The notes under the pieces are model-generated. The model did no database searches. It had not been told where the DNA came from and was given only the letters and a program-made list of their open reading frames with translations. Shown here in pieces: positions 48,401 through 59,400 of a DNA stretch of 64,000 nucleotides (positions are counted from its first letter, which is position 1; each line of letters starts with the position of its first letter). The position numbers and the translations under genes were made by a program. The stretch comes from Ophiodon elongatus (Eukaryota > Chordata > Actinopteri > Perciformes > Hexagrammidae), in contig JACSYO010000095.1 in assembly GCA_016806645.1 (NCBI GenBank), positions 1 through 64,000 of the forward strand, read 5' to 3'.

Positions 48401-50566
48401 ATGAATAGCTGCTGATTGTGGAAGAGCAAAGAAAAAAAAAAACTTTCAGATGTTGGAAAATTACAATTAAGCATTGTTCTAGGTTTGTTATTCTCGGTCA
48501 ATACACATCTGAGAACATAGCATATTAGTTCAACTCGCCAAGATTTTAATTATTGACCCTCAGGTAATCTTGCAACACACTTATATAACTCATCACAGTT
48601 GCATAACACTGACTGTAGTCATTTACTAGTATTCTCAGACTTAAGATACGTTAGACACATACTATTTGCTTTTTTGAAGTTCGGAGTTTTTTAAAATCAT
48701 GGTTTGCTGTTGAAAATATAAGTGGTTTTCCTATAAAACTTTCTACTAAATCATATAGAGGATAGCAGAATATAAATTAAGTTTATCTAAAAAAAAAAAA
48801 AAAGAAGAATTCTAAACCCAGGAACAACCCTGATTGTTTTGACCTCAGAGATACCAACATGCAGAATGTGATTAAAACTGTACTGCGTATTTAACATTTT
48901 AAATGGGGCAGCACTCCCCTAACAGCAGTCGGTATCTGCAGGAATGATATCAGCCACAGCAATAAAAAAGAAGCACAGCAGTGCACAAGGGAAATTAACT
49001 GTTTCCTCAAACAGTAATTTATACCAAATAGAAACCTGGTAATACAATACTTTATGAAATATCAATGGGCATTGCAATTTAATGATAATATCTATTACCA
49101 ATATCTCACTAACAATTAATCTCCTGACAATGATTAAGATGTCAATATATTTTGATTGTGTGCCTGTAGAGAGGACGTGGATTGGCTTACTAGTTCAAAG
49201 CTGAATGGTGTGTTGAACGCATTTCTCTCTAAATCAGTCTGACTAATACAGACAATCACGCAACTTTTGAACTTGATGGCATGATACACTTTTCTTTTGT
49301 GGCTTTGTTTATGAATGAATTACCTGCGCTGTCCTTACTCACATAAGGAAATACATTTTACTTAGATTTTTTCCTCTTTGACTTCCAGTAAGTTGTTGTG
49401 GTTAAGCACAAATTGCAGCTCCTAACCTTTACCTCTTCTTTACATCGCTTGTACACAAATGATGGCAGTAAAAAGCATTTCCATTTTGGACTATCTGGAC
49501 AGACCAATGTCCATTTCTGACTCATAACTAGGGGTCTAAACAAATCCAAATTTATTTGTATCCATTATGAACGGACGATGCACCCTGAACAGATACTAAC
49601 AGCATCTGTTAGCATTTGTATGAATTTGTGCTGTAACATTTCTAATATAATAATTTGACTTAGATATTCAGACATTTAGTGAGGTTCACCCTAAATGACT
49701 AAATGACTAAATTTGATGACAGGATACAGCTTCTTTGATGTGGTATTTTAACCTTGCGATCTATTAATTAAAGCTTCAACAAATAGGTCAGTTGATCGAC
49801 AGACAATGAGTCGGCTTTAGCCATTTTGATAATTTAACTATTGGAATAATCGATTCATAATTTAAGTCATTAATCAAGCAAGTATACAAAACATTCCCTT
49901 GATCCAACACTTTCTTTGTTTTCAGTGATAATAATACAATGTCTAAAGCCAGCTCGTACACGGACAGCTACGGACAACACAAAGGCGTAGTAGTTCTGTT
50001 TGTACTACTTTCTTACTCATTTTGTATGGGCAGTAGTTTGCTAAGCTACCACTTGTAGCATAGTCTGCGCAAACACAAAAAAAGGAGGTACGTGGATGTC
50101 CGCATTGAACATATGCGTACACCCTCTGAGGATGGGTTTACATCGCGCTCACGCGGAAATTTGGGTTTAACTACTTTCTGTGTAGGCCCAGGTGACTTCC
50201 AGTATTAATCAGAATATTATTGTCACCCCCAGAGAAGAAGATGGATTTCTGCTGCCTAAAAAAGAAAAGTGTCTGCAACGCACATTTTATTTTTCTTCCC
50301 AATTACCGTTATCTAATCAGACAAGATAATTATTATTAAACTTCGGTAGCTGGGGTCAGTGGGCTGCTGTCCACATACATGCCATATGTAGTAAACTTAA
50401 ATTCCTGTTGCATATGATCCACTGTCTCTCAACTGTAACAACAGGCACTACCTTAAATATAACAGGAAGGAAATGTGATGACCTTCAAAAAGCAACACAC
50501 ACGGTAGATTAGTTCTTACCTTTGTCTTATTTCTCTTTTCTTTCCTCTGTATTTTATTTCCTCCAT
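24364..50566 (-). CDS. chs1: Chitin synthase (vertebrate type)
   Basis: This integral-membrane family 2 glycosyltransferase polymerises UDP-GlcNAc into chitin and extrudes it through the membrane. I joined 32 coding exons with GT-AG junctions and no frame break (50566 down to 28130), and two tentative 3' exons (25225-25252 and 24364-24438), for about 1394 residues. That is near the usual 1300-1600 of animal chitin synthases. Order: N-terminal membrane block (residues about 45-430), motif CATMWHE (486-492), TPYGGRL (576-582), LALDGDTDF (672-680), EDR (779-781), QRRRW (816-820), membrane block with WGTRE (1000-1004), polar linker and last membrane segments (1289-1360). The start ATG has an in-frame TAG three codons upstream. 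Symbol follows the fish gene. No disabling change is seen. Confidence 0.93.
24620..24818 (-). mobile_element. tRNA-derived SINE
   Basis: On the minus strand the head reads agtagttcacctagtagagc (A-box region) and later gtttgattccagcc (B-box-like). A pyrimidine-rich, (CA)-expanded middle and a tail containing 'tgacaaagcagaaatgc' follow. The same family occurs on the plus strand at about 52629-52790. Confidence 0.65.
24820..28125. other. Large 3' intron or intergenic stretch
   Basis: If the tail exon belongs to the chitin synthase, this is its last introns. Contents: a TATA-like motif at 25760-25767 (plus strand), a repeat resembling a hAT end near 26450-26530 ('cagtgtttcctgcag'), and a CpG-richer patch at about 27380-27640. 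No further exon is convincing. Confidence 0.4.
28130..31726 (-). CDS. chs1: Chitin synthase exons 25-32, polar linker and C-terminal helices
   Basis: Exons are 31515-31726, 31165-31262, 30954-31035, 30387-30540, 30065-30169, 29727-29837, 28329-28466 and 28130-28209. The linker (about residues 1035-1288) is polar and acidic, with a coiled-coil-like helix (QMEKLEKRVTAAIKK) and the conserved DFWNKLLERYLKP block, comparable to FWxxLIxKYLxP in invertebrate enzymes. Two membrane helices follow (FLYFIINVLWVVATFFLQAI and LMFLFSFAILLLIQFLAMLY). Between them is an NGT sequon. Confidence 0.9.
29150..29225. repeat. Solo hAT-type terminus
   Basis: The segment ends ccccactttgagaatcactg, which resembles the hAT terminal sequence seen in full at 40608-41249. 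No partner terminus was found, so it is a truncated copy at best. Confidence 0.35.
30632..30692. repeat. (AC)n microsatellite
   Basis: AC run of about 60 nt with one 'acaaac' break, in the intron upstream (in gene direction) of chitin synthase exon 30387-30540. Confidence 0.95.
31812..34432 (-). CDS. chs1: Chitin synthase exons 20-24, translocating membrane block
   Basis: Exons are 34317-34432, 33222-33401, 33004-33108, 32723-32840 and 31812-31893. They encode hydrophobic helices (IFYQMFTVGSSILGPASVTL, IIIASIPPVFYIIVCFVAKA, TGLFLVSMTIMYSVTAIL, YGLMYFICIPSGYLLLTIYS) that form the chitin channel in this family. They end with the family signature VTWGTRE at residues 998-1004, then a Cys-rich segment (CDRNCRLCCWDMKLQ). 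Confidence 0.93.
33792..34041. mobile_element. 250-bp hAT-like MITE
   Basis: Left end aaggctgggcaatat and right end atatcgcccagccctaa are inverted copies. They are flanked by ctggttgt (33784-33791) and cttgttgt (34042-34049), an 8-bp target duplication with one difference. The interior is AT-rich and has no open frame. It sits in the chitin synthase intron between exons 34317-34432 and 33222-33401. Confidence 0.8.
34693..38979 (-). CDS. chs1: Chitin synthase exons 11-19, catalytic domain
   Basis: Exons are 38858-38979, 38233-38328, 37591-37755, 37350-37497, 36379-36444, 36100-36275, 35961-36019, 35063-35263 and 34693-34861. The GT2 core is complete: CATMWHETYDEM, DCFDFECHIYVDDA, ETPYGGRL, KKRWSQIMYLYYLLG, the metal/UDP-binding LALDGDTDF, acceptor region TNVGAACGRIHPTGMGPMVW, FEYAVGHWLQKTAEHVLGSV followed by LCSPGCFSLFRG, the catalytic EDRW, and the product-binding QRRRWGPST. 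A (CA)n tract of about 94 nt abuts the acceptor of the EDR/QRRRW exon. Confidence 0.96.
34874..34966. repeat. (AC)n microsatellite beside a catalytic exon
   Basis: About 93 nt of pure AC. In gene direction it is a GT run ending about 13 nt before the acceptor of the exon carrying EDR and QRRRW (34693-34861). Confidence 0.97.
36711..37000. repeat. Degenerate interspersed DNA repeat
   Basis: Begins 'gagctgaaaatagctgatta attgattt' and continues through 'ttttggacaaaacaag'. This matches the pattern of a common fish repeat that opens with a 'gctgcaactaa' phrase and alternating ATTAATCG motifs. A related fragment appears at about 49770-49920. Boundaries are approximate. Confidence 0.4.
37500..37570. 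repeat. GATA/GATG short tandem repeat
   Basis: Imperfect 'gatagatagatggatggata' array directly upstream (in gene direction) of the acceptor of chitin synthase exon 37350-37497. Confidence 0.8.
39457..39495. repeat. (GT)n microsatellite
   Basis: GT run of about 39 nt, 14 bases downstream (in gene direction) of the donor of exon 39509-39605. Confidence 0.95.
39509..50566 (-). CDS. chs1: Chitin synthase exons 1-10, N-terminal membrane region
   Basis: Coding parts are 50520-50566, 47433-47568, 45185-45370, 44288-44489, 42629-42789, 42155-42230, 41541-41659, 40198-40375, 39822-39918 and 39509-39605. Translation starts MEEIKYRGKKREIRQ and soon reaches WDPFQLNPIG, followed by repeated hydrophobic stretches: LAQYLVAVIVGLAVLTSAIV, FYMLMLVFCLVCPNFLVFL, LVSLGTSVLVLVVM, CFIYVGIGIFSSLLISLCWW, FVFVISSILRIIVI, LLQIGLVLFFLQ, PAVLLLGLILFI and MLALEGVCMWSGFVTC. 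These are the N-terminal transmembrane helices of animal chitin synthases. Introns are large (up to about 3 kb) and carry minisatellite, MITE and SINE insertions. Confidence 0.92.
40608..41249. mobile_element. 642-bp non-autonomous hAT element
   Basis: Termini CAGTGATTCTCAAC and, inverted, CAGTGGTTCTCAAC match at 13 of 14 positions. A perfect 8-bp target-site duplication, atctaaag, flanks the element (40600-40607 and 41250-41257). There is no transposase frame. It lies in the chitin synthase intron between exons 41541-41659 and 40198-40375. Confidence 0.93.
42785..43228. repeat. Compound minisatellite of TTAG blocks
   Basis: About ten copies of a unit made of 2-6 TTAG tetranucleotides followed by tgaagtaattaacctg (or ...aagctg). 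Units differ mostly in the number of TTAG repeats and an occasional GCTAG change. The array begins at the acceptor of chitin synthase exon 42629-42789, so the first copy supplies the acceptor itself (ctaacag|gttac). Confidence 0.95.
43230..44287. other. Chitin synthase intron, no feature seen
   Basis: The remainder of the intron between exons 44288-44489 and 42629-42789, beyond the minisatellite. No exon or clear repeat is recognised. Confidence 0.4.
46284..46466 (+). mobile_element. SINE/LINE 3' end with (TTGAA)n tail
   Basis: Contains the phrases cctgatccgatgtgaggttc, gtaaagccctctgaggcaaa and gggctatacaaaataaattg, ending in repeats of gaatt. This is a very common fish retroposon 3' end. 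It sits in the chitin synthase intron between exons 47433-47568 and 45185-45370. The 5' limit is approximate. Confidence 0.7.
47569..50519. other. Chitin synthase intron 1 (coding numbering)
   Basis: About 2.95 kb between the first two coding exons. It contains a poly-A run near 48788 and a degenerate DNA-repeat fragment at about 49770-49920. No extra coding exon is recognised. Confidence 0.45.
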
Positions 50567-50816
50567 CTTGCTTGTCTACTCCACTCCTTATGATGGCCAA
50601 TGTAGAGTCTGTTTCAAAGAGGAAAACTATTAAAACGGGAAGTTTGTTTCTGAGGGATTACCTACAGTATAATATGTATTTTAAAGTGAAACATTAACAC
50701 GCCAAATAACAGAATGAATAGATTAGACAACAAAAAATATAATTTCTTTACATTATGGTCAGCATTGATCTCATTAAATCATGTTTAAATATAAGAAAAC
50801 TGAGGACAATTTACCT

Positions 50817-50920
50817 TGAAATATCTAATTCTTCTGTTGATTAGATCTTTATCCTCAGGTCTTCAGCAATCCACTCGTAGCTGTTTTTTTTCTCACTCAC
50901 TCAGCTCACACAATTTCCTC
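50817..50920 (-). other. Probable 5' non-coding exon of chitin synthase
   Basis: On the minus strand a donor (atttcaag|gtaaatt) ends at 50817. The segment before it contains stop codons in frame, so it would be 5' UTR. The next exon would start at 50608 (acceptor ctctttgaaacag) and contain the ATG at 50564-50566. The 5' limit is arbitrary. Confidence 0.4.
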
Positions 50921-50929
50921 CAAACTCAA

Positions 50930-52525
50930 ATATCAGCAAACTTTTAACCGCAGGAAAGAGGTATTGAAAGTATAATGAAAATATGTGAAATCCCACATAT
51001 GTGTTTTTAAATTAAATTAAATTTTGAAAAGTTTCTAATTGTCGAGTGGACTGGAAACCAACTGTGCCAAAGTCCTTTGGTTGTCTGCATCTGCTTGTCA
51101 CTAGCTTATGGAGGAAACACCCGTATAAACCATGAGGTCCTGCCCCCCAGGTGTGCGTGTGCGTGTGCGTGTGCGTGTGCGTGATGATGATCATAGTTTA
51201 CGTCAGCTATGCAAACCAGAAAGATATTGAAAGGTAACCATGAGCATAAGATACCGTAACCACCCAACATGTGTAAAGTACGTGATTTTTGTGTGTGTGT
51301 GTGTGTGTGTACGCGTGTGTGTGCGTGTGCGTGTGTGCGTGTGGTGTGACTGATCAGAGTTTATCACTGACTAAAATTTCAAATTATATATCCAGTTTTT
51401 ATGAGTGTCAATAAAACGGTACAAGGGTCGTTTACACTGAAACACAGATACAGGCGTGGACGCCAGACTCCTCCACACTCATACTCTCTCTCTTTCTCTT
51501 TGTATCTCTTTGTTTCTCTCTCTCTAAGTAAGCTGCATGTTCCTCTTCTAATAGAATCTATTGTTTTTCAATGTCATGCATCTTTGTGAAGTTTGGGATA
51601 AACACAACCCTATTAGATATGAAACATTTTAAGAGGAAGTGCATCTCTTTCTCTACCTCACTTGTCACAGACTCTTTCCTTTGTTGGTAACCAGAACTTT
51701 CTCTTTGGCTAAACTGTGGTCAATGAGCCTGTATTAGGTTAGTACTTGTCTTTGTATCTCTGACAATAAAGAGATACTCTGCTATCTGGCCCTAAACCTT
51801 GAATATACATTTGCAATTGAGTCTATTTTGAGTTTTGGTTGTATATTTGTCCAATGTATAAAATAGGCTTCTTTTGTTAATTAAATTATTTGGTTTACTC
51901 TGATTAGTGGTTGGAAAGCAGTGCTGGTCTGAGGTTAAACAGAATTGCGTGTATTGGTTAGGGATTCTCTCTCTCTTTAATTAACTAAGGCCTACATTTA
52001 TCACAGTGTTCAGTACTAAAGATAACCTTGGGCAATGAAATTGCTGTGTTTAGGGTGCACTGGTGTTGTTTTTGGAGAGTCTTACATATACGCAGCCAAA
52101 CTTGAATTGTGCAAGTACCGTTGTTTTTATATACCAAAAATTATTTTTTGTATATTACCATCCCTATGTATGACTGTAAGATGTCCAATATAGTGTTTTG
52201 GATTGAGCTTTGTATACTGGTGTACATATGAAATATGTTTAAGGGTTGATGAGCAATGGCCAAATAGAGGCATGCGAAGGCAAGGTTTTCTTTATCTCAC
52301 TTTGGTTGTAAAGCGTCTGACTCAGCCAGCACCATGGGAACCAATACTGAGTTGTTTTTGTTTTTTATCTAATCTCTACCCAGTTTTATGATTTCACACT
52401 TGATTTGAATGGGCTTTTTCTTTTTGCCATAGAGTACAACATTTATATTACTTTTTGTAAACATAGTCAGGTTGATCCCTTTCTTGTAGGCTGCACACCA
52501 TTCTAACATGTAAAACATCATTTGG
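50930..52525. other. Upstream flank of chitin synthase
   Basis: Promoter-proximal DNA without a clear TATA box. It holds GTGTGC-type tandem repeats at about 51151-51183 and 51290-51345. No coding exon is recognised. Confidence 0.4.
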
Positions 52526-52526
52526 G

Positions 52527-52835
52527 TTGGGGCTGAATGATTTTGGAAAAAATACTTAATTGGGATTATTTATTTTGACTGATATTGCAATTGTGATATG
52601 ATTTGTAATATTAGAGGGAAATATATAGATCACTTGGTAGAGTGTGCGCATCATGTACCAAGGCTGAGTACTTACTGCAATGGCACAGATTCGATACCTT
52701 CCTGTGGTCCTTGCTGCATGTCTTTCCCTCTTTCCTCACTTTCCAAGAAAGGCAAAAAAGTAATCTTACAAAATAAGATACCAGATGGTTATATTGCAAT
52801 TTCAATAACATTTTGATTAATTGTGCAGGACTAAT
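52527..52835. mobile_element. MITE-like repeat split by a tRNA-SINE
   Basis: The left end ggggctgaatgattttgg and the inverted right end (agtcctgcacaattaatc on the minus strand) resemble the termini of a known fish repeat. Both flanks read toward 'attgcaattgtgat'-type sequence. Inside lies a plus-strand tRNA-derived SINE at about 52629-52790: cacttggtagagtgtgcgca, cagattcgataccttcc, then tgctgcatgtctttccctc and a tail aaaggcaaaaaag. Confidence 0.55.
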
Positions 52836-52839
52836 TTTG

Positions 52840-53418
52840 GCTGTATGTCAAATACATTAGCAATTGCTCCAGCACAAAAACAACACTAAGCTAATCACTC
52901 CGTGTCAAGTGCTGACCTTGTTGGCCAGTAAAAAATTTGGTGAGTGACTGTTACCACTGGGTGTCAGTACAGGGCTTTAATTTTAGCCGATGCTTATGCT
53001 TGAATTATTTTTCACAGTTTTCTGGTGTGTGTGTGTGTGTGTGTGTGCGTGTGTGTGAAAGGAAACAGGCTATGCACAAGAGTTTTAGTTTGTGTACATG
53101 CATACTTTATTTGTTTTTTAAGTAGTGTATGTACACAGTCAGTGTGTGCATGTGTGTTTGCATCTAATACGCCATGTGCCTGCATCTTAATGTGTCTGTG
53201 TGTGTGATCATTTGTGTTGGTGTGTATGTGTGTATGTGTGTGGTGTGGGCTCAAAAGAATGTAACTGTCAGGATGTGGACTCTCATTAAGATTCTCTGCC
53301 GGTGCATACCTAATAAACTGACCATATGGTCAACAAGGCGGTGGTGTATCCCCCCACCTTCAGGTGGTGTTTGAGAATAGTACCAAGATAATAACACACA
53401 GCAACCAGAGAGCAATGC

Positions 53419-53483
<65 letters not shown>

Positions 53484-56400
53484 TATGGGTTTCATTTTGA
53501 GAAGCGAGATAATCAACAAGGAAAACCTTTCCAAAAAAAGAGCTCTTACACTATTGCTCATAATAGGCCGTGGGCTAATGGACCACATAAACATATATCA
53601 AACAAGAGTTTGGCATCTATCCTTTCTCAGTAGCAGTGATCCCAGCTCTACAGTACTGTTCCATGATCTGTGAAATGTTGTTCACATCCCAAATGTAATG
53701 TCACTGAGGGCATCGTTACTGCTATCCACAGCTGATGCCTTTCAGATCTATAGAAAGGTCAGTAGCGAGGTACTCATCCCTAGCTCTGATTTGGACACAC
53801 TGAAATGCTCCATGCCAAACTATAATTAGGAGCCATATGGACTCTGTGGTGAGAAAAAAACCTGCTGTACACATGGAAAGGCTGCTGTATGTTGTCTCAT
53901 TATTTATTGTCTGTTCAGAGCCTGTAAAATGGCAAGAGAAGAGTGGAGTGATGAATGAAATTAACTGAACTAAACTCCCTAGATTGACTGGGAATATCTG
54001 GTGGGTACCACTATCATCTTCATTAAAGATATAATAGTTTAATTCATTTTAATTTTAATTGTAAATCAAATGACACACTGTACTGTGAAAAGGTTTCTGG
54101 TACTGCCGATGTCACAGCCCACGCTGCAGCTCTACCACTTTCAGCCAATTGTTTCTGGTGTGAATTTGCGTCCCCTTATATAAGGATAGGTCACAAGCTC
54201 ACACTAGCCGATTGTGAAATACCTATCCAGAGTAAAATGCTGTAGAGCTGCATGCAGTAAATGAAGGCTGGTGAAAAAAGTTCCACGTCCAACAAGCCTC
54301 AGGGACTTACCGCTAGAAATTCTTCTCAGCCAGACAAAGGACTGCAGTGGGATGTCTGTGTTGCTCTGTTTCTGTTTGATGTGTAAATAACATCAGGCAA
54401 TAATTTGGTACATTATCCATAAGAACTTGATAAATAGACATACTGAGGCTTGCTGCTGTAAGTTTGTTTTATACTCTACTTTCTTCCCTCTGGCAGTCAA
54501 AATGTATGGCTTTGAAACTACCACTGCTGCTGTATTGTCAATACAGGGCACTAGGGCACATCTCCACTCCCCACGTCATAGACCTTCATTGAATAAGACT
54601 GAGTGACGTAAACATTTTTTTGGGGGAAACATATATTCTTTTTAAATTGGCAAGGTTAATATTATATATTTGGTGATTAAAATGTTTAATCTGCAATAAA
54701 ATGTAGATTATAAAGTTTGATGTTGAAAGGCAGAAGAAGATACGTGACTGTCAGGCCTGACATATTTGACTCCAGTCCTGCACATATGGTATTTATTGCA
54801 AGAGATAGTAGGAGCACGGCACCTGCATCCAACAGCATTTATCTTCATGCTGTTGATTTACACACCACCAACCACCGGGTTGTAGCAGAGGCAGAGTGGC
54901 TCAAAGTACACCTGATAAACAATGCACCAGCATGAGTTGTTGTTGTTGAGCGTACAGTCAAAGGAGTCGCAACAGACAGTGTAATATATAGCTATCAAGA
55001 AAAGAGAAAGAATATTCAGTTTAATCACTACAAACACCATTTGATAGAGGAACACTGCAAAAGAAGCTTAAAGTAAAAAAGCTTGGGCCTGATTAGCCGG
55101 ACATAACACTTCAACAACAATCCAAAGACAGAGGGAGACAATATACCTGAAAGTTTTCAAGGAGTTTCTTCAGTAAGAAGGCAATTTTATAATTGTTTTA
55201 ACTTATAATTGTTGTTAATTATCACTTTATTTTAGTGTTAATGTTCTCTTTTGGCACTGCAGTTTTTTTTTAATGTTTTCTTTACATTACAATTGCATAT
55301 AATTTTGCAGTCTTAGCAATTGCTGCAATTCAGATAATATTGCTGGTACTCATAATAAAGTGAGTACATTGTATCAACATCTGCAAATGTGGAAAAACAT
55401 CCTACGACAGTTTTAGGGCAATTTACAGAGGTACACAGAGTCGGTACATTCACAAATACTTTTTAAAGTGGCAAAGCAAAGTCACAGAAAATAATGACAA
55501 TGCCTTGATGTCTTACTTTGTTCATCATTTTCTGTACAATTATTTTTGGCACTTTTCACTTACCTTTGTCTTTCACCATAACAAAATGTAGTATAAAAGA
55601 AAACTATTATATAAAAATAAGGGCCTTTTCATTCATTTAAATACACTGGTGTGATACCTCAGTAGATGTTTGTTTGATTGTTTTTTGTAAAGCCTCCCTG
55701 GAGATAAACTTGTCAGCCCCCCGCCCCCCCCTCCCCTCGGTGATGCTACTGAGCAGGATGAACATGAAAGGGAATATTGCTGATCAGTACATTAAGGAAA
55801 GAGTTTTTGAAAATTGTGCACAGCAAAAGCTCTACACCTTCTGCACTAATTGTGCTGAATGAAAATATTTATGTCAGAATCAATTGAGGTAAGCCCCCCT
55901 TCAGTCCAGCACGCACACACGCACGCACGCACGCACGCACGCTGAGTCATCCATTGGCCAACCTTGTGACTAACTTAAAGGAAAGTCGCATAAAACTTTT
56001 CCTACTAACTGTGCTACTAATTGCAAGGTCAAGTTTAATGTCGCTCTACATTTGGTTTGAACAAAAATAGTTGAAACTGTTTGAATCCAGTGTCCTCTGA
56101 CATTTTAGTTGATTTACAAAGGTGTCCCATTTTATTACCATCTCCCACTGAAAATGGTTGAGTTTGATGTCTGTATTCTGCCAAAGTAAATCGTAGAGCA
56201 TCTATATATAGACATATTACTATAGGACATAAAGACGTTCTCAGCTGAAACCAAAAGGAGGAACAGTACTATGAGGGTACATTTTGAGAAACATCAAATT
56301 CATCAATGTTTTAGATCCGCATTCTACAAATGTGGCTGTATGTTGCCTGAAACAAAATGAGGATCAGGGCAGTCTGCTTTTAAAAAAGAGACGCCTTTGA

Positions 56401-59400
56401 TGGGGCATGGTTTCACTTGACTTGAAATGGCACTTGTTAGACTTCCAAATCCCAAATATAGGAGAGGAATTGGTCGAGACGTTGACAGAATAAAATTGAC
56501 ACAATCATAGTAATAGAATAGAAATGAAAAGATGCAGTGACATCTTCATTACTGAATTCTATTTTCTCTGCAATTTAAGGTCGCAGGATGGGGAGTAAAA
56601 TTAGATGAAGAATGATTTTTATATGAGGATCAGCACCACACTTCTCAACCAGGTCCACAAGATGAGTCTGGGAGGAGAGGTTTCTGGTATGCACATGAAA
56701 CGTGTTGAAAATGGCATTTCATCACAAAATAATTCCTATTGCCTTATACAATAAAGAAAAAGCGGAAAGATCAGTCATTGTTGGCCAAATATTTAACAAA
56801 GATCTCAACAATGAATCCTACCACTGTGAAATTGTTTACGTTCAGTTACTTATGTTGTTTATTAAACTCTGTTGATTTTTTAGGCAGTAGTATTGTGATT
56901 GTTTTATATAAAATTGATTTGTTTTAAAATGCTATTCTAACATTTGGTGTATCCATTTCTGTAATTTGTTTGGACAAAATAATAAGATACATTTAACACC
57001 AATACAAATTGCACCCTCAAAAAGTATCTTAGCAATCAAGCAGCACTTTTCTGGTTCATGATGCAAATGTTTCATGTGCTGTCTGGAACGGCAAAAAGTT
57101 CTTTGTGGCTCTGTGATTCACCTTGACCAAAGCCCAAAATACACATGATTGAATTTCTCCACTCAATGGCACACTAGACAGTGTTTCCCCTTCTATGATA
57201 TGATTTCAAAGTCGGAAAGAAAAAAGGAGTCTTAATTCTTTGAGAAACCATAAAGCAGGAAACCTAGCCTTTTATTCCCCAGCCACAGTGGCTGACGGCT
57301 CACAAATACAAGACACTGTCAGACAGTCGGACTGAACTTTAGAAAAGATTAGCATCTGACTGTCTAGTCAGTCTCTGTTTTCTGAATGTCTTAAATTGCT
57401 CTCGAACATTAATTTAAAGAATTCCACAATGATGCAGCCATCTGTATCTTGTAATGTGAAGAAACAATCGGTTGACAATACCGTGCTATTCAGAAATGTT
57501 AATTGGATTTATGAGATTGTTCCCGTTCTCCTTGAAAATGCCAATGTGATCTCACTTACTTACGTCACACTAAATTATACGGGCGACAAGGTCAGGTGAT
57601 TCAGTGGGTCATTTATTAATTGCAGGTTTGGTAGTTTAATCTCCAGCTCCCGACTACACGTCGGAGTCTCCTTGAGCGAGAAACTGTACCTCGATATGCT
57701 CTGAATGACCAGGTCAGTGGTATTACCATATTTGTGAGGGAGAACTGCACTCTTGAGGTAGTGACTTACAGTCACACACAGGCTTTAGATTTAACGTGCA
57801 ACTCGTCATTATTGACTTCAGACTCGCCTCAGACATTACTCAGACTAGATAGTAAATTATCAGTGAGTCCAAAGGTTTCAAAGTCATCTTCAGCAACACA
57901 GAGGCAAAGTTGTTTTCATTTTCAGCACAGGCCACACAGCAATCTATCAGAGTAGGGTTTTTACACAACATAACATTAGAAAATATTGTATAAAAAACAT
58001 TATAAAACAATATTAAAGGTACCAATTGATTTCATGACCTTTTCTTAAAAGGGTCAGTATTTCTAGCGGCCTTGAGCCAATGTGTTTGCTGTTCTTTTGC
58101 TGTATTATCAGAAGTGTTCGCTAGGCTTATCGTCTTAATTCAAACTGTGCCTCTGTGTATGAAAATTGTGTACATATGAACACATTTTTCGTCTTTAACA
58201 GATGGTATTTGTTTGAAGTTGTGTCTCAGGTCATAAGACAGGATAGCTTTGCACCTGCAATCATGTACTGTTTCTACCACACACTGACCAACTTCTTTCC
58301 TGATATTTTGTTTTCCCAGATACTTATGATATTAGTGGTTAAACCTACAGTATTATAAGTAGGGATGGGTACTGAAACCCAGTATTAAATGGGCCCGGGG
58401 GCTACATTGTTAAAGACTGGAGTATTGCTAACGTTTCTGGTTCTTTTATTGGTACTTTTTAATGTTTTGGTGTAATTTATTATCACGCTGCAGCATCTCC
58501 TCGGCTCCGTGTGTGTCAGGGCTGAGCTCCTTCACATACACTCACACACCCAAACACTCAAACGCATGGAGCCAAGTCAGTGAACAGCAGAGCAGAGACG
58601 CTAAAGTGAAGTGAAGGGAAGATTATTTGAGTTGACGACCACTGTTTCGTGCATTAAACCGTGAGTAAAAAAGAGCCAATAGGCGTACTTTCTACTTCTG
58701 GTTGTTCAACAAGCATAAACGTGTAGAAAAGCTGCTCTGTCAACAGTCTCTCATCCACTGCGGCTATGTTTTACACAAGCACAGGGCTTTAGGTCAGCTA
58801 ATAACAAGTTGTTATAAACAAGCTAAAACAAAAGCTGTATTTATGTACTCTAACTGTTTAGCTTAGTTTGCCACATATCTTAAAACTTGGCAAATTCTTG
58901 TCGACTTAAATGCTGAGACAAAGAAAACCCTCCTCTCACTGCTAGAAGTACCTGCAGGCAGTGATTCACATCAGCAAAGAGGCGAAGACAAAGGACAGGG
59001 TGAATGACTGACAGGCCGACTGGCGGTGACTTTGCTCTTGTAAACGTTACTGTTGTTGCTTTAGAAACAACATTTTATTATATTTAAAATATAAATCAAT
59101 TCTAATCCTGTTCTGACTTTATTATTTTTTTAAATAATGAATAAAAAATCCATCATTTTGGTAATAAAAAAGAACTGAGAAGAGTATCGCAAACGACCCA
59201 ATCAATATGGATTATCGATTAGAGAAGCAGTATCGCTAAAATTCTAACAAGCCCATCGCTCATTGTAGCGAGACAAATTGAAAGAAGTTTAAAGTATAAA
59301 AGATCTGTTTTAGTTTTCTACTGCTTACTTTTTGCCACTAAAAGGGTAATACTAAAATGAATGGCATAGATTGAGTGCAAACTTTGTCCAGGTAAATTGC

